Shown here in pieces: positions 9,734-22,987 of a DNA stretch of 64,000 nucleotides. Positions within the stretch are counted from its first letter, which is position 1. Each line of letters starts with the position of its first letter. The position numbers were made by a program, and so were the translations under genes. The stretch covers positions 62,001 to 126,000 of the forward strand of contig NZ_JAGGPR010000009.1 in the NCBI RefSeq assembly GCF_018613695.1. Reading direction: 5' to 3'. The stretch is from Arthrobacter sp. ISL-95. Lineage in GTDB: Bacteria > Actinomycetota > Actinomycetes > Actinomycetales > Micrococcaceae. The notes beneath the pieces are model-generated. The model was not told where the DNA came from. It did not search any database and was given only the letters and a program-made list of their open reading frames with translations.

Positions 9734-10156
9734 TTAGGCCGCAGAGCGGCCTTCTTCATCAGCCTGAACAGCCAGGAACTGGTCCGGATTGTTCAGTACA
9801 ACAATTGTGGGCGTCCGGCCTTCAGGCCAATGACGATGGCCAGCGGGGACATGGTCCACTCCGCCGGCATTCCAAGGATGACATTTGGCGAGCCTTTTGG
9901 CTGCGAGCCAGCTGCCCTTCACGGCGCCGTGCACCGTTACTGCTTCCAGCGCGTACGCGGAGCAGGAGGGAAAGAAACGGCAAACCTGGCCGTACAGGGG
10001 CGAGATGACCTTGCGGTACGTCTTCAGCAAAAGAATAAGGATGTTGCGGGGCAGCTCCCAGAAGAACATGCCTACCGCCGCCGGAAGGCTCCGATGCGGA
10101 ACCTTCCCGGAGGGGTCGCTTGAGGAAGGAACGACGGCGGTGCTTATGTCATGCAC
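9734..10156 (-). CDS. yidD: Membrane protein insertion efficiency factor YidD
   Basis: Small membrane-associated factor that assists YidC-dependent insertion. The core runs from ELPRNILILLLKTYRKVISP to HPWNAGGVDHVP and includes the family signature CRFFPSCSAYALEAVTVHG. The GTG at 10156 is chosen because GGAAGG lies 8 bases upstream and because it overlaps the rnpA stop by 8 bases, giving 140 residues. A longer frame to 10219 would overlap rnpA far more, and an internal ATG at 10069 would begin directly at the core. The C-terminus extends beyond the core with LNNPDQFLAV. Confidence 0.9.
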   Translation of the reverse strand: MHDISTAVVPSSSDPSGKVPHRSLPAAVGMFFWELPRNILILLLKTYRKVISPLYGQVCRFFPSCSAYALEAVTVHGAVKGSWLAAKRLAKCHPWNAGGVDHVPAGHRHWPEGRTPTIVVLNNPDQFLAVQADEEGRSAA

Positions 10157-10559
10157 GCGGTGTCCCTTCCGTAGTGGTGCCGATGTGTTCAGTCGAAGCT
10201 TTGCGTGGATCTGAGCCACTCAATCGCTTCGTCGTCACTGCCAGTGCGGCGTTGTAGTCCGAGAGCAACTGCTCCCAGCTGGCCGTTGCAGCTGCGGGCA
10301 GCGCCCGGACTACTACCGCCAGACCCCTTCCATGCGTATGCAAGGACAGGGCGCCTACTTCTCTCAGTCTCCTCTTAACGAGGTTCCTGGTCACGGCGTT
10401 CCCGACGGCTTTGGAGACAATGAAACCGATTCGACTCGGCTCCCCGGCCCCTATAGGGGCCGTATATAACACTAAGTTCCGGCGTCCATTGCGGACGCCG
10501 GAACGTACAGTTGTTGAAAAGTCGGTAGACGTCCGCAGACGGTTAGGGGTGGCTAGCAC
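10149..10559 (-). CDS. rnpA: Ribonuclease P protein component
   Basis: Protein subunit of RNase P, which matures the 5' ends of tRNAs. It contains the RNR signature AVTRNLVKRRLREV at about 55-68, and FIVSKAVGNAV just before it is typical. The length of 136 is normal for actinobacteria; the start is GTG at 10559. It lies 41 bp downstream of rpmH and overlaps yidD by 8 bases. Confidence 0.95.
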   Translation of the reverse strand: MLATPNRLRTSTDFSTTVRSGVRNGRRNLVLYTAPIGAGEPSRIGFIVSKAVGNAVTRNLVKRRLREVGALSLHTHGRGLAVVVRALPAAATASWEQLLSDYNAALAVTTKRLSGSDPRKASTEHIGTTTEGTPRA

Positions 10560-10600
10560 CGTCGAACCCGCAAAAAGACCCTGACCGACAAGTCAGTTAT

Positions 10601-10738
10601 TTACGCCGACAGTTCGACGCGGCCCTTGCCGCGACGGGCAGCCAGGATGGCGCGGCCGGCACGGGTGCGCATACGAAGGCGGAAGCCATGCTTCTTGGCC
10701 CGACGGCGGTTATTCGGCTGAAAAGTCCGCTTGCTCAC
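10601..10738 (-). CDS. rpmH: 50S ribosomal protein L34
   Basis: A 45-residue ribosomal protein, [20 protein letters not shown] onward, ending in GRVELSA. Translation starts at GTG 10738 with GGAG 8 bases upstream. It is the first gene of the leftward rpmH-rnpA-yidD-yidC-jag-rsmG-parA-parB string and diverges from dnaA across the first part of oriC. Highly basic and complete. Confidence 0.97.
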   Translation of the reverse strand: MSKRTFQPNNRRRAKKHGFRLRMRTRAGRAILAARRGKGRVELSA

Positions 10739-11204
10739 GTTAGTTACTCCAGTGGATCAAAGGTGCGCCCACCCGATCAAAAAAAGGGGAAGAACTGGCC
10801 GACGCTAAGTTTTGTATGTGCCTGCCGCCGTTGCCTTCCGCACGCTGAACGTACGGGGTTACAACTGATCTCAAAAGCGGACACAAAGGACTTCACAACG
10901 TTAGGGCAAAAAGGGACCCACAGTCAAACCGGGAGCCTGCCGCAAGGCTATCCACAGCTGTGCCCAACTGCTGTGCTCAGCCTGTGGATGAAGTGGCTCA
11001 CAGGCCACTTTCCCGAACCACAACGGTGTAATTATCCACAGGCAACTTCCCAGCTATCTTCTAGCGATTTCATCCCCTAGAGTGGCTCAGTAGCCCAATG
11101 TCCACCCGCTGTGTATAACTCTGTGGATTATCGCCCAGAACAGCGCCGCCGGAGAGACTTCGGCTGCCAGCAACGCCGGCAAGCAAGTATTTAGGAACTG
11201 ATTG
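10739..11204. promoter_or_regulatory. rpmH-dnaA intergenic region, DnaA boxes (left part of oriC)
   Basis: 466 bp without a gene. It holds one perfect DnaA box, TTATCCACA at 11032-11040, and one-mismatch boxes CTATCCACA (10948-10956), TGTGTATAA (11110-11118) and TGTGGATTA (11122-11130). The last two lie just upstream of dnaA, where they could mediate autoregulation. Divergent promoters for rpmH and dnaA must lie here, but I could not assign clear -35/-10 pairs. Confidence 0.75.
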
Positions 11205-12623
11205 ATGACAGTAGACGAAGCCAACCACGCCAACACTGTCGGAAGTTCCTGGCGCAGGGTGCTGAGCCTCATGGAACAGGACGACCGGGTTTCACCCCGG
11301 CAGCGCGGTTTCGTCATCCTCGCCCAGGCACAAGGCCTTATTGGTTCTACCTTGCTGGTGGCCGTTCCCAATGAACTCACCCGGGAAGTTCTCCAGACGC
11401 AGGTCAAGGATGCCTTGGACGATGCTCTGCGCAACGTTTTCTCGGACGACATCCGCTGCGCGATTGACGTAGACACCGATCTGGTTCCCGTCCACGCAGA
11501 GCCGGAACCCGTCGTCGAGCTTTCTGCTGTTTCTGACTTCGCCGAACCGAAGCCGCAGCCCACACCCCCTAGTACCTCGCACGAGTTCGGGCGCCTGAAC
11601 CCGAAGTACATCTTCGATACTTTCGTGATCGGTTCCTCAAACCGTTTCGCGCATGCTGCCGCAGTGGCTGTGGCGGAAGCGCCTGCAAAGGCATACAACC
11701 CGTTGTTCATCTACGGTGACTCGGGACTTGGCAAGACCCACTTGCTGCACGCGATCGGACACTATGCCCGCAGGCTCTACAGCGGCATCCGGGTCCGCTA
11801 CGTGAACTCCGAGGAGTTCACCAACGACTTCATCAACTCCATCCGTGACGATGAAGGCACCAGCTTCAAGACCACGTACCGCAACGTCGACGTGCTGCTG
11901 ATCGATGACATTCAGTTCCTGGCAGGCAAGGACCGGACCCAGGAAGAGTTCTTCCACACGTTCAACGCGCTACACAACGCCAACAAGCAGGTTGTCATCA
12001 CCTCCGATCAGCCGCCCAAGATGCTGGCTGGCTTCGAGGATCGCATGACGTCGCGCTTCGAGTGGGGCCTGCTGACGGACATCCAACCACCGGAACTCGA
12101 GACCCGGATCGCAATCCTTCGTAAAAAGGGCCTCAGCGAAGGTCTTTCCGCCCCGGATGACGCGCTGGAGTACATCGCTTCCAAGATCTCCAGCAACATC
12201 CGGGAACTGGAAGGCGCGCTGATCCGCGTCACGGCGTTCGCGAGCCTCAACCGCCAACCGGTGGACGTGGCCTTGGCTGAAATGGTTCTGAAGGACCTCA
12301 TCACCGACGACGGCGCCCAGGAAATCACGGCGAAGCAAATCTTGGACCAGACAGCCGACTACTTCAAGCTCAGCATGGAAGAGCTTTGCAGCAAGTCCCG
12401 TACACGCACCCTGGTAACTGCCCGGCAGATCGCCATGTACTTGTGCCGGGAGCTGACGGACATGTCCCTGCCAAAGATCGGCCAAGAGCTCGGAGGCCGT
12501 GATCACACCACAGTCATCCACGCAGACCGAAAGATCCGCGAGTTGATGGCAGAGCGCCGTGTGATTTACAACCAGGTCACCGAGCTGACCAACCGGATCA
12601 AACAACAGCAACGCGACTCCTGA
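11205..12623 (+). CDS. dnaA: Chromosomal replication initiator DnaA
   Basis: AAA+ initiator that binds DnaA boxes and melts the origin. Domain I (about 1-90) is followed by a Pro/Glu-rich linker. The AAA+ domain starts near NPKYIFDTFVIG, with Walker A GDSGLGKTH at 171-179 and Walker B LLIDDIQFL at 231-239. The C-terminal DNA-binding domain carries the signature GGRDHTTVIHADRKI. ATG 11205 is preferred over the adjacent TTG 11202 because AGGAA lies about 8 bases upstream. The 472-residue length is normal. DnaA boxes lie on both sides of the gene. Confidence 0.98.
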   Translation: MTVDEANHANTVGSSWRRVLSLMEQDDRVSPRQRGFVILAQAQGLIGSTLLVAVPNELTREVLQTQVKDALDDALRNVFSDDIRCAIDVDTDLVPVHAEPEPVVELSAVSDFAEPKPQPTPPSTSHEFGRLNPKYIFDTFVIGSSNRFAHAAAVAVAEAPAKAYNPLFIYGDSGLGKTHLLHAIGHYARRLYSGIRVRYVNSEEFTNDFINSIRDDEGTSFKTTYRNVDVLLIDDIQFLAGKDRTQEEFFHTFNALHNANKQVVITSDQPPKMLAGFEDRMTSRFEWGLLTDIQPPELETRIAILRKKGLSEGLSAPDDALEYIASKISSNIRELEGALIRVTAFASLNRQPVDVALAEMVLKDLITDDGAQEITAKQILDQTADYFKLSMEELCSKSRTRTLVTARQIAMYLCRELTDMSLPKIGQELGGRDHTTVIHADRKIRELMAERRVIYNQVTELTNRIKQQQRDS

Positions 12624-13200
12624 AATCCACATCGCGCCCGCCACTACATACCTTATTAACAGGTGCATGTGGATAAGCCTGTGGATACTTAAGGGGACAA
12701 GCGCGGTTAATGGGCTTAAAACCCTTAAGCCATCTGTGGATCATCAAAAACCGGCTTGGGAGTTGTCCCCATCCACACCCTGTTTAAAACCCAGTTAACA
12801 CACAATCCGTGAACAGGGCTTAACCGCGGAACTGCGGGGCGAGATCGGGTTATCCACAGTTTCCACAGCAGTTATTAACACTACGAATCCCAAAAAATTG
12901 AAATCCCTCAAATAACAATCTCGATCTGCCACCCACCCCCACCCGCAAATGACAGAGACCACAGGCCGGGCCAAGGCCGGCCAGATGCTGTCCACATACG
13001 AGGGGTCCGGCCGCATGGGGATGGGTTAATCGCGGATCTTCCGGCTAAGCTGTCAGCAGCGCTCCCATCCCTGGGTCTGTTTGTAGTTCGCTAAGTGCGG
13101 ACCATGCAGGTTCCGGTGCCGGACTGCGAAGATTTAGCGGCTTCCAAGCAGGAATCCGCAGCTACTACATGGCAGCAGCAATGAAAGGCGGCACCCCTCC
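12624..13200. promoter_or_regulatory. dnaA-dnaN intergenic region, core oriC
   Basis: 577 bp without a gene. It holds perfect DnaA boxes TGTGGATAA (12668-12676) and TTATCCACA (12850-12858), near matches TGTGGATAC (12680-12688) and TGTGGATCA (12735-12743), and several shorter ATCCACA pieces. An AT-rich stretch at about 12868-12925 directly right of the 12850 box is the best candidate for the DNA-unwinding element. The dnaN promoter must lie to the right. Position between dnaA and dnaN agrees with other actinobacterial origins. Confidence 0.88.
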
Positions 13201-14325
13201 GTGAAGTTCAGAGTCGACCGCGACGTCCTGGCAGAAGCCGTTACGTGGACCGCGCGGTCGTTGTCTCCGCGGCCGCCTGTTCCGGTGCTTTCCGGCCTCC
13301 TCCTCAAAGCGGAGGCGGGAACCGTCAGCCTGTCGAGCTTCGACTACGAGACCTCGGCCCGTTTGGAAATTCCGGCAGATATCGCCGTTGAGGGCACCAT
13401 TTTGGTTTCCGGCCGTCTGTTGGCCGACATTTGCCGCAGCCTTCCCTCGGCTCCTGTCGAAGTTGAGACCGACGGCAGCAAAGTGACACTCACTTGCCGT
13501 CGAAGCAGCTTTCACCTGGCCACCATGCCCGAGTCCGAGTACCCAACGTTGCCCGCCTTGCCTACGATCAGCGGAACCTTACCCGGTGACTCCTTCGCCC
13601 AGGCCGTTTCCCAGGTGATCATCGCGGCGAGCAAGGACGACACCCTGCCCATCCTTACCGGCGTTCGCATGGAGATCGAGGATGACCTCATTACGCTTCT
13701 TGCTACGGACCGCTACCGGCTGGCCATGCGCGAAGTCCCCTGGAAGCCTGTCACTCCGGGCATTTCCACCAGCGCTTTGGTTAAGTCCAAAACCCTGAAC
13801 GAAGTAGCCAAGACTCTTGGTGGCAGCGGAGACATCAACCTCGCCCTTGCCGACGACGACAGCCGGCTCATTGGCTTCGAAAGCGGCGGACGAACCACAA
13901 CATCGCTGCTGGTGGACGGCGATTACCCAAAAATCCGCTCACTGTTCCCGGACTCAACCCCAATCCACGCCACGGTCCAGACACAGGAACTCGTAGAAGC
14001 TGTTCGCCGTGTCTCGCTCGTCGCCGAACGAAACACTCCGGTTAGACTCGCTTTCACGCAAGGCCTGCTAAATCTCGACGCCGGTACAGGTGAAGATGCG
14101 CAAGCTTCCGAAGAGCTGGAAGCCCAGCTTTCCGGTGAAGACATCACGGTGGCCTTCAACCCGCACTACCTCGTTGAGGGTCTAAGCGTGATCGAAACCA
14201 AGTACGTTCGCTTCTCCTTCACCACCGCCCCGAAACCTGCCATGATCACGGCCCAGGCGGAAGCAGATGGCGAAGACCAGGACGACTACCGCTACCTCGT
14301 GATGCCGGTCCGCCTCCCCAACTAA
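13201..14325 (+). CDS. dnaN: DNA polymerase III beta sliding clamp
   Basis: Ring-shaped processivity factor for DNA polymerase III. It begins at GTG 13201 with MKFRVDRDVLAEAVTWTARS, and 374 residues accommodate the three clamp domains. The C-terminal end YRYLVMPVRLPN matches the family's M-P-x-R/K-L ending, which forms part of the protein-binding pocket. Downstream of oriC and upstream of gnd and recF. Confidence 0.97.
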   Translation: MKFRVDRDVLAEAVTWTARSLSPRPPVPVLSGLLLKAEAGTVSLSSFDYETSARLEIPADIAVEGTILVSGRLLADICRSLPSAPVEVETDGSKVTLTCRRSSFHLATMPESEYPTLPALPTISGTLPGDSFAQAVSQVIIAASKDDTLPILTGVRMEIEDDLITLLATDRYRLAMREVPWKPVTPGISTSALVKSKTLNEVAKTLGGSGDINLALADDDSRLIGFESGGRTTTSLLVDGDYPKIRSLFPDSTPIHATVQTQELVEAVRRVSLVAERNTPVRLAFTQGLLNLDAGTGEDAQASEELEAQLSGEDITVAFNPHYLVEGLSVIETKYVRFSFTTAPKPAMITAQAEADGEDQDDYRYLVMPVRLPN

Positions 14326-14431
14326 GCGGCAACTGTGACTGTAATGAACCTTCAGAACAGCCACAGATGCGAGCCAGTTGGGCCCGGCCCTTCACCGCTT
14401 CCCGCCACCTTCGCAGAAAAGAGTTCACACT

Positions 14432-15316
14432 GTGCACATCGGACTGATCGGCCTCGGAAAAATGGGTTTCAACATGCGGGAACGCATGCGGAACGGCGGC
14501 ATTGAGGTCACAGGTTTTGACCGTAACCCTGATGTCTCCGATGTGGCGTCCGTGGATGAGCTCATCGCTGCACTTTCCGCCCCGCGGTTGGTATGGGTGA
14601 TGGTTCCATCCGGTGCCATCACTGATGCGGTGGTGACCGAACTTGGCGAGAAGCTCAGCCCCGGGGATCTGGTGATCGACGGCGGGAACTCCCGTTTTAC
14701 CGAAGATCAGAAGCACGCTGCAGCGCTAGCCGAGAAGAGCATTCGCTTTGCGGATTGCGGTGTATCCGGCGGTGTGTGGGGCCTCCAAAACGGCTACGGC
14801 CTGATGGCAGGCGGCAGCGAGGAAGATATTGAGCTCGCCATGCCTGTCTTCGACGCTCTCCGTCCGGAAGGGGAACGGGCCGACAGCTTCGTCCACGTGG
14901 GCGGGGTCGGCGCAGGTCATTACGCCAAGATGGTTCACAACGGTATCGAATACGGCCTCATGCAGGCATACGCCGAAGGCTACGAACTGCTGGCAGCCAA
15001 GGACATTGTGACGGACCTTCCGGGAACGTTCCGTGCATGGCAGAAGGGCACGGTTGTCCGGTCCTGGCTTCTGGACCTCATGGTCAAGGCATTGGAAGAA
15101 GATCCGGGCCTGGCCTCGATCGACGACTATGTTGAAGACTCCGGCGAAGGCCGTTGGACCGTGGAAGAAGCAATTGCCAACGCAGTGCCCGCCCCCGCAA
15201 TCACGGCTGCCCTCTTTGCCCGCTTTGCCTCCCGCGAAGACAATTCTCCGGCCATGAAGATGGTTTCGGCTCTGCGCCATCAGTTCGGCGGACACGCCAC
15301 CCGTCCGGCCAACTAG
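14432..15316 (+). CDS. gnd: 6-phosphogluconate dehydrogenase, decarboxylating (short GntZ-type)
   Basis: Oxidises 6-phosphogluconate to ribulose 5-phosphate and CO2. It shows the nucleotide-binding motif [12 protein letters not shown] at the N-terminus, VIDGGNS, the substrate motif [19 protein letters not shown] and the catalytic region [16 protein letters not shown]. At 294 residues it is the short GntZ/YqeC-like class, which is generally NAD-dependent, not the 470-residue form. GTG 14432 is chosen because the Rossmann motif begins directly after it. Placement between dnaN and recF is conserved in many actinobacteria. Confidence 0.94.
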   Translation: MHIGLIGLGKMGFNMRERMRNGGIEVTGFDRNPDVSDVASVDELIAALSAPRLVWVMVPSGAITDAVVTELGEKLSPGDLVIDGGNSRFTEDQKHAAALAEKSIRFADCGVSGGVWGLQNGYGLMAGGSEEDIELAMPVFDALRPEGERADSFVHVGGVGAGHYAKMVHNGIEYGLMQAYAEGYELLAAKDIVTDLPGTFRAWQKGTVVRSWLLDLMVKALEEDPGLASIDDYVEDSGEGRWTVEEAIANAVPAPAITAALFARFASREDNSPAMKMVSALRHQFGGHATRPAN

Positions 15317-15339
15317 GCCGCAGGAGTCCTGCAAACGGC

Positions 15340-16533
15340 GTGTACCTCGAACATCTTTCGCTGACGGATTTCCGAAGCTATGCACAGGTGGACCTGAAGC
15401 TCGGCCCCGGTGTGACGGTCTTGGTGGGTTCCAACGGAATCGGCAAGACCAACCTCATGGAGGCCATTGGGTATTTGGCCACGCTGAGTTCCCACCGGGT
15501 CAGCACGGACGCGCCGTTGCTTCGATTCGGCACGGAGCGTGCATTGATCCGTGCCAGGCTGGTCCGTGGAGAGCAGTCAACGGTCATCGAGCTTGAGATC
15601 AATTCCGGCCGGGCAAACCGGGGACGCATCAACCGCAGCAATCCGGTCCGGGCCAGGGATATCCTTGGGATCTGCCAAACGGTGCTGTTCGCGCCCGAAG
15701 ACCTGGCGCTGGTCAAGGGTGATCCTTCGAATCGCAGACGCTTTTTGGACGAATTGCTGGTGAGCCTCGTTCCGCGGCATGCTGCCACCCGCAGCGACTA
15801 CGACCGCGTTCTGAAGCAACGCAATGCCTTGCTCAAGTCCGCCCGGGCCGGCAAGTTCACCGCCGGGCATGAAGCAACCCTGGACGTCTGGGATCATCAC
15901 ATGGCCCGCGCCGGCGCAGAACTACTCCATGCCCGCCTTGAACTTGTGGAACGACTCCGTCCTCACCTGAACAGCGCTTACGCACAGCTCACGGACGGTT
16001 CCAAGGATGCCGGTGCCGTGTACCGCTCAACCATTCAAGGCGTACTCGACGACGACGGCGGGCCGGCCGACCACGGAACGGAACCTTCGGGGTCGGTAGA
16101 TGACCTCCGGATGCTGTCCGTTGACGAACTCACGGAGCGGTACATCCAGGCTTTCGCTGCGTCGAGGAAAAAAGAGCTCGAACGGGGCATCTCGCTGGTG
16201 GGTCCGCACCGCGATGAACTGGAGCTGATTCTGGGAGAGGCCCCGGCAAAGGGCTATGCGTCCCACGGTGAAACGTGGTCCATGTGCCTCTCCTTACGCT
16301 TGGCTTCCTACTATGTGATGTTGGACGACGCCCGCACCGGGGGCACCGCTCCGATCCTCATCCTGGACGACGTTTTCGCTGAACTGGATGTCCAGCGGCG
16401 GCGTAAACTGGCCGCTATAGTCGCCGGTGCCGAGCAAGTGCTGGTGACCGCCGCCGTCGACGCCGATATCCCTAAGGAGCTGGCCGGACGGCGCGTAACC
16501 GTTGTTCCGGGAGGCATCGATGGCGAAGGATAG
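15340..16533 (+). CDS. recF: DNA replication and repair protein RecF
   Basis: SMC-like ATPase that helps RecOR load RecA at gaps. Walker [10 protein letters not shown] is at residues 30-38, preceded by [12 protein letters not shown]; the Walker B region [11 protein letters not shown] lies at about 340-350. GTG 15340 gives 397 residues, with AGGAG 13 bases upstream; the frame is open further upstream into gnd, but that part is not homologous. Its last 14 bases overlap the dciA-like gene. Confidence 0.96.
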   Translation: MYLEHLSLTDFRSYAQVDLKLGPGVTVLVGSNGIGKTNLMEAIGYLATLSSHRVSTDAPLLRFGTERALIRARLVRGEQSTVIELEINSGRANRGRINRSNPVRARDILGICQTVLFAPEDLALVKGDPSNRRRFLDELLVSLVPRHAATRSDYDRVLKQRNALLKSARAGKFTAGHEATLDVWDHHMARAGAELLHARLELVERLRPHLNSAYAQLTDGSKDAGAVYRSTIQGVLDDDGGPADHGTEPSGSVDDLRMLSVDELTERYIQAFAASRKKELERGISLVGPHRDELELILGEAPAKGYASHGETWSMCLSLRLASYYVMLDDARTGGTAPILILDDVFAELDVQRRRKLAAIVAGAEQVLVTAAVDADIPKELAGRRVTVVPGGIDGEG

Positions 16534-17074
16534 CCGCGAAGGACTGCAACCCGGTCGCGAACCGGATGAAATTGATGCTGCCCAAGCGGCGCTGAACCGC
16601 ATGCGCGAGGCTGCGGCTGCGCGCGGAGAAGTGCGTCAGCGTGCGCCGAGGCCCGGGTCCGCCCCCAAACGTAAGGGGCTCCGGGATACCAGGGGTTTCG
16701 CCCAATTCCACGGTAGCGGCCGGGATCCTTTGGGCTTGGGAAAAGTGGTGGGCCGCTTGGTGACCGAACGTGGTTGGACATCGCCGGTGGCTGTTGGTTC
16801 CGTCATGGCGGAATGGGAGACGCTGGTGGGACCGGATATTTCCGCCCACTGCACGCCGGAGAGCTTCACCGACACCACGCTTCATGTTCGTTGCGATTCC
16901 ACGGCCTGGGCCACCCAGCTGCGGTTGCTGAGTACCAGCCTCCTGGAGATGTTCCGCAACGAACTGGGCGAAGGCGTGGTCACCAGCATTCAGGTGCTGG
17001 GACCGTCGGCTCCGAGTTGGCGAAAAGGCGGACGCAGCGTTAACGGTCGAGGACCGAGAGACACGTACGGCTAA
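16520..17074 (+). CDS. DciA-like DUF721 protein
   Basis: DUF721 protein, the family of the helicase operator DciA, which replaces DnaC in most bacteria; a role in helicase loading is inferred from the family. The N-terminal part (about 1-75) is basic, Arg-rich and probably disordered. The folded domain, about 75-170, contains [18 protein letters not shown] and [17 protein letters not shown] 16520 has GGGAGG just upstream and overlaps recF by 14 bases, so the two are probably coupled. Length 184. The next gene is gyrB. Confidence 0.88.
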   Translation: MAKDSREGLQPGREPDEIDAAQAALNRMREAAAARGEVRQRAPRPGSAPKRKGLRDTRGFAQFHGSGRDPLGLGKVVGRLVTERGWTSPVAVGSVMAEWETLVGPDISAHCTPESFTDTTLHVRCDSTAWATQLRLLSTSLLEMFRNELGEGVVTSIQVLGPSAPSWRKGGRSVNGRGPRDTYG

Positions 17075-19490
<2,416 letters not shown>

Positions 19491-19553
19491 GGCCCACAAG
19501 GGGCAACTAAATATTCCAGAACTGACATATACCTGAAACGGAAACCTTAGATT

Positions 19554-22223
19554 ATGAGTGACGAAACTCCCGAAGTCCCGGAACCGAAAGACGTCGAGGA
19601 TGTTGTTCTCGAGAGTGATGTGCTGACCGACCGCGTGGAGCAGGTGGACCTGCAGACTGAGATGCAGCGGTCCTACCTGGACTACGCCATGGCCGTTATC
19701 GTCGGACGCGCCCTCCCGGACGTCCGTGACGGCCTTAAGCCGGTGCACCGGCGCGTTCTGTACGCAATGTTCGACGGCGGATACCGCCCCGACCGCTCCT
19801 TCAACAAGTGCGCCCGCGTGGTTGGCGACGTCATGGGTACCTATCACCCGCACGGTGACATGGCGATCTACGACGCCTTGGTCCGCCTGATCCAGGACTG
19901 GACAATGCGCTACCCGTTGGCACTGGGCCAGGGTAACTTCGGTTCGCCTGGCAACGACGGCGCTGCTGCGCCGCGTTACACCGAAACCAAGATGGCCCAG
20001 CTGGCCATGGAGATGGTCCGGGACATCGACGAAGAAACCGTCGACTTCCAGGACAACTACGACGGCAAGAACCAGGAACCCACCATCCTGCCGGCGCGTT
20101 TCCCCAACCTGCTGGTCAACGGTTCCTCGGGCATCGCCGTCGGCATGGCCACCAACATTCCGCCGCACAACCTTCGCGAAGTTGCCGAGGGCGTGCAGTG
20201 GGCGCTTGAAAACCCGACTGCCACGCGGGAAGAGCTTCTTGAGGCGCTGTTGCTGCGTATCAAGGGACCTGACTTCCCCACAGGTGCCAACATCCTGGGG
20301 CACAAGGGCATCGAAGACGCCTACCGTACCGGCCGCGGCTCCATCACCATGCGCGCCGTGGTCAACGTGGAGGAACTTCAGGGCCGTACCTGCCTGGTGG
20401 TGACCGAGCTGCCCTACCAGGCCAACCCGGACAACCTGGCCATCAAGATTGCCGAGCTGGTCAAGGACGGCAAGATCTCGGGCATTGCGGACCTCCGCGA
20501 TGAAACCTCAGGCCGCACCGGCCAGCGCCTGGTGATCGTGCTCAAGCGCGACGCCGTGGCCAAGGTGGTCTTGAACAACCTTTACAAGCACACGCAGTTG
20601 CAGGACAACTTCTCAGCGAACATGCTGGCAATCGTCGACGGCGTTCCGCGCACCTTGAGCCTGGACGCCTTCATCCGTCACTGGGTTGCGCACCAGATGG
20701 ACGTCATTGCGCGCAGGACCCGCTACCGTCTGCGCAAGGCCGAGGAAGAAGCGCACATTCTGCGTGCACTCCTGAAGGCCTTGGACATGCTGGACGAGGT
20801 CATTGCCCTCATCCGAGCCTCCAACACCACGGAAGCGGCCCGCGAAGGACTCATGGAGCTCCTGGAGATCGACGAACTCCAAGCCCGAGCCATTTTGGAC
20901 ATGCAGCTGCGCCGTTTGGCTGCCCTGGAACGCCAGAAGATCCAGGATCGCCACTCGGAGCTCGAAGCGATGATCCAGGAGTACAACTCGATCCTGGCTT
21001 CCGAGGAACGGCAGCGCCAGATCATCAGCGAAGAACTCGCAGAGATCGTGGCCAAGCACGGCGACGATCGCCGGACGCACATCCTGATGGGTTTCGATGG
21101 TGATATGTCCATGGAAGACCTGATCCCCGAAGAGGAAATGGTTGTCACTATTACCCGCGGCGGCTACGTGAAGCGCACCCGGAGTGACAACTACCGTTCG
21201 CAGCAGCGTGGCGGCAAGGGAATCAAGGGCGCACAGCTACGTGGCGACGACGTCGTGGAGCACTTCTTCGTGACCACCACCCACCACTGGTTGCTGTTCT
21301 TCACCAACCTTGGACGCGTGTACCGGGCAAAGGCTTACGAACTGGCCGAGGCTGGACGTGATGCCAAGGGCCAGCACGTTGCCAACCTGTTGGCGTTCCA
21401 GCCGGACGAGCACATTGCCCAGGTCCTTGACCTGCGTGATTACCAGCAGGCCCCGTACTTGGTACTTGCCACCAAGAACGGTCTGGTCAAGAAGACGCGG
21501 TTGGAGGACTACGACACCAACCGCACGGCCGGCGTCATTGCCATCAACCTGCGCGATGAGGATGAGCTGGTATCGGCCCAGTTGGTCAGCGAAACCGATG
21601 ACCTGCTCCTGGTGTCCCGAAAAGGCCAGTCCATACGCTTCACGGCCACCGATGATGCTTTGCGTCCCATGGGCCGCGCCACATCCGGTGTGACGGGTAT
21701 GAAGTTCCGTGAAGACGATGAACTTCTTGCCGCAGATGTGGTCCAGGACGGCTCGTTCGTGTTCATTGTGACCGAGGGCGGCTACGCCAAGCGGACCGCC
21801 GTTGACGAATACCGGCTCCAAGGCCGTGGTGGCCTGGGCATTAAGGTAGCCAAGCTTGCTGAAGACCGTGGTGACCTTGTTGGAGCCTTGATTGTGCAGG
21901 AAGAAGACGAAGTCCTGGTGGTCATGGAGGGTGGCAAGGTGGTCCGCTCGGCCGTGACCGGCGTCCCTGCCAAGGGCCGCGACACCATGGGTGTCATCTT
22001 CGCGAAGCCGGACAAGAATGACCGCATTATTGAGGTCGCGCGCAACAGCGAACGCGGCTTGGAAGGCGAAGAGTCCGAGGACGGACCCGACGATGACGTA
22101 ACGTTGGCTGCAAACGACGGCGCCTCCGAGGCGACCGTGACGGCCGATACGGAAAACGACGCAGACCCGGAAATCGAAACGGGCGCGGAGCTGAACGAAG
22201 ACAACACCGGAGGTAACGAGTGA
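19554..22223 (+). CDS. gyrA: DNA gyrase subunit A
   Basis: DNA-cleaving subunit of gyrase. The catalytic tyrosine is Y142 (AAPRYTE). The C-terminal beta-pinwheel includes the GyrA-box-like [14 protein letters not shown]. The last 70 residues are acidic and low in complexity. The residue equivalent to E. coli Ser83 is Met103 ([10 protein letters not shown]), while the Asp87 equivalent, D107, is kept; see findings. The stop overlaps the next gene's GTG (GTGA). Length 889. Confidence 0.97.
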   Translation: MSDETPEVPEPKDVEDVVLESDVLTDRVEQVDLQTEMQRSYLDYAMAVIVGRALPDVRDGLKPVHRRVLYAMFDGGYRPDRSFNKCARVVGDVMGTYHPHGDMAIYDALVRLIQDWTMRYPLALGQGNFGSPGNDGAAAPRYTETKMAQLAMEMVRDIDEETVDFQDNYDGKNQEPTILPARFPNLLVNGSSGIAVGMATNIPPHNLREVAEGVQWALENPTATREELLEALLLRIKGPDFPTGANILGHKGIEDAYRTGRGSITMRAVVNVEELQGRTCLVVTELPYQANPDNLAIKIAELVKDGKISGIADLRDETSGRTGQRLVIVLKRDAVAKVVLNNLYKHTQLQDNFSANMLAIVDGVPRTLSLDAFIRHWVAHQMDVIARRTRYRLRKAEEEAHILRALLKALDMLDEVIALIRASNTTEAAREGLMELLEIDELQARAILDMQLRRLAALERQKIQDRHSELEAMIQEYNSILASEERQRQIISEELAEIVAKHGDDRRTHILMGFDGDMSMEDLIPEEEMVVTITRGGYVKRTRSDNYRSQQRGGKGIKGAQLRGDDVVEHFFVTTTHHWLLFFTNLGRVYRAKAYELAEAGRDAKGQHVANLLAFQPDEHIAQVLDLRDYQQAPYLVLATKNGLVKKTRLEDYDTNRTAGVIAINLRDEDELVSAQLVSETDDLLLVSRKGQSIRFTATDDALRPMGRATSGVTGMKFREDDELLAADVVQDGSFVFIVTEGGYAKRTAVDEYRLQGRGGLGIKVAKLAEDRGDLVGALIVQEEDEVLVVMEGGKVVRSAVTGVPAKGRDTMGVIFAKPDKNDRIIEVARNSERGLEGEESEDGPDDDVTLAANDGASEATVTADTENDADPEIETGAELNEDNTGGNE

Positions 22224-22924
22224 GTAATTCCGACTCATATCCCAAGCCGAGCACAGGTGTCCCCGGCGGACTCCGGCAGCCCTCAGGCAACGCGCAGTCG
22301 GGAACGCCTGCGCGTCCCCAGCAGCGCCCCGGAACCGGGTCAGCAGGATCCGGGTCCGCGGGAGCGCGGCCCGCAAGCGGCACTAACTCCGCTCCGCGTC
22401 CTGCCGGCGCTCCCGGACAGCGCCCGGCACAGGCCGGTCAGCGTCCCGCGGGCGCTCCCGGACAGCGCCCGGCACAGCCCGGCCAGCGCCCCGCTGGCGC
22501 AGCCGCCCAGCGTCCCGCTCAGGGCGGACCCGGCCTTGTGAAGCCGGCGCCCAAGGCAAAGGTCCGCCGCGCGCGTCTCCTTGTCAGCAAGGTGGACCCG
22601 TGGTCGGTTCTGAAGATGGCATTCCTGTTGTCCGTTGCCTTGGGCATCGTCACCGTGGTTGCAGCAATCGTCCTGTGGACTGTGTTGGATCTCACAGGCA
22701 TCTTTGACCAGGTGGATAGCCTTCTTGGCACCTTGGCAGGTTCCGAGGGCAGTGGGTTCGAACTGAAGAAGATCGCTTCGCTTGGCCAGGTGGCATCCTT
22801 CGCCACCATCATTGCCGTTGTGAACGTGGTTCTGTTGACTGCCCTGTCCATGCTCTCGGCCGTGCTGTATAACATTTCCGCAACGTTGGTTGGTGGCGTC
22901 GGCGTCACCCTGACTGACGACTAG
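22220..22924 (+). CDS. DUF3566 membrane protein with Pro-rich repeat tail
   Basis: Membrane protein with a C-terminal DUF3566 domain (about 118-234) containing two hydrophobic segments, near [20 protein letters not shown] and [20 protein letters not shown]. The first 110 residues are Pro/Ala/Gly/Gln-rich, with repeated GQRPAG and GQRPAQ units. GTG 22220 has GGAGG upstream and overlaps the gyrA stop by 4 bases, so translation is probably coupled. The family almost always follows gyrA in actinobacteria. Its function is unknown to me. Confidence 0.9.
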   Translation: MSNSDSYPKPSTGVPGGLRQPSGNAQSGTPARPQQRPGTGSAGSGSAGARPASGTNSAPRPAGAPGQRPAQAGQRPAGAPGQRPAQPGQRPAGAAAQRPAQGGPGLVKPAPKAKVRRARLLVSKVDPWSVLKMAFLLSVALGIVTVVAAIVLWTVLDLTGIFDQVDSLLGTLAGSEGSGFELKKIASLGQVASFATIIAVVNVVLLTALSMLSAVLYNISATLVGGVGVTLTDD

Positions 22925-22987
22925 CCAAAACTCCCGGAAATACGCCGAAATCGGTGGAAAAGCTCCGGGGAAAAGCCTCGATTTGAG

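Noticed and set aside
13104..13184. A 26-codon open frame (ATG to TGA) just upstream of dnaN
   Set aside because: No good ribosome-binding site and no recognisable product; a leader peptide cannot be excluded but is not supported.
15154..15339. Upstream extension of the recF frame into gnd
   Set aside because: The extension has no RecF similarity and lies antiparallel in frame to conserved gnd codons; GTG 15340 fits the family start.
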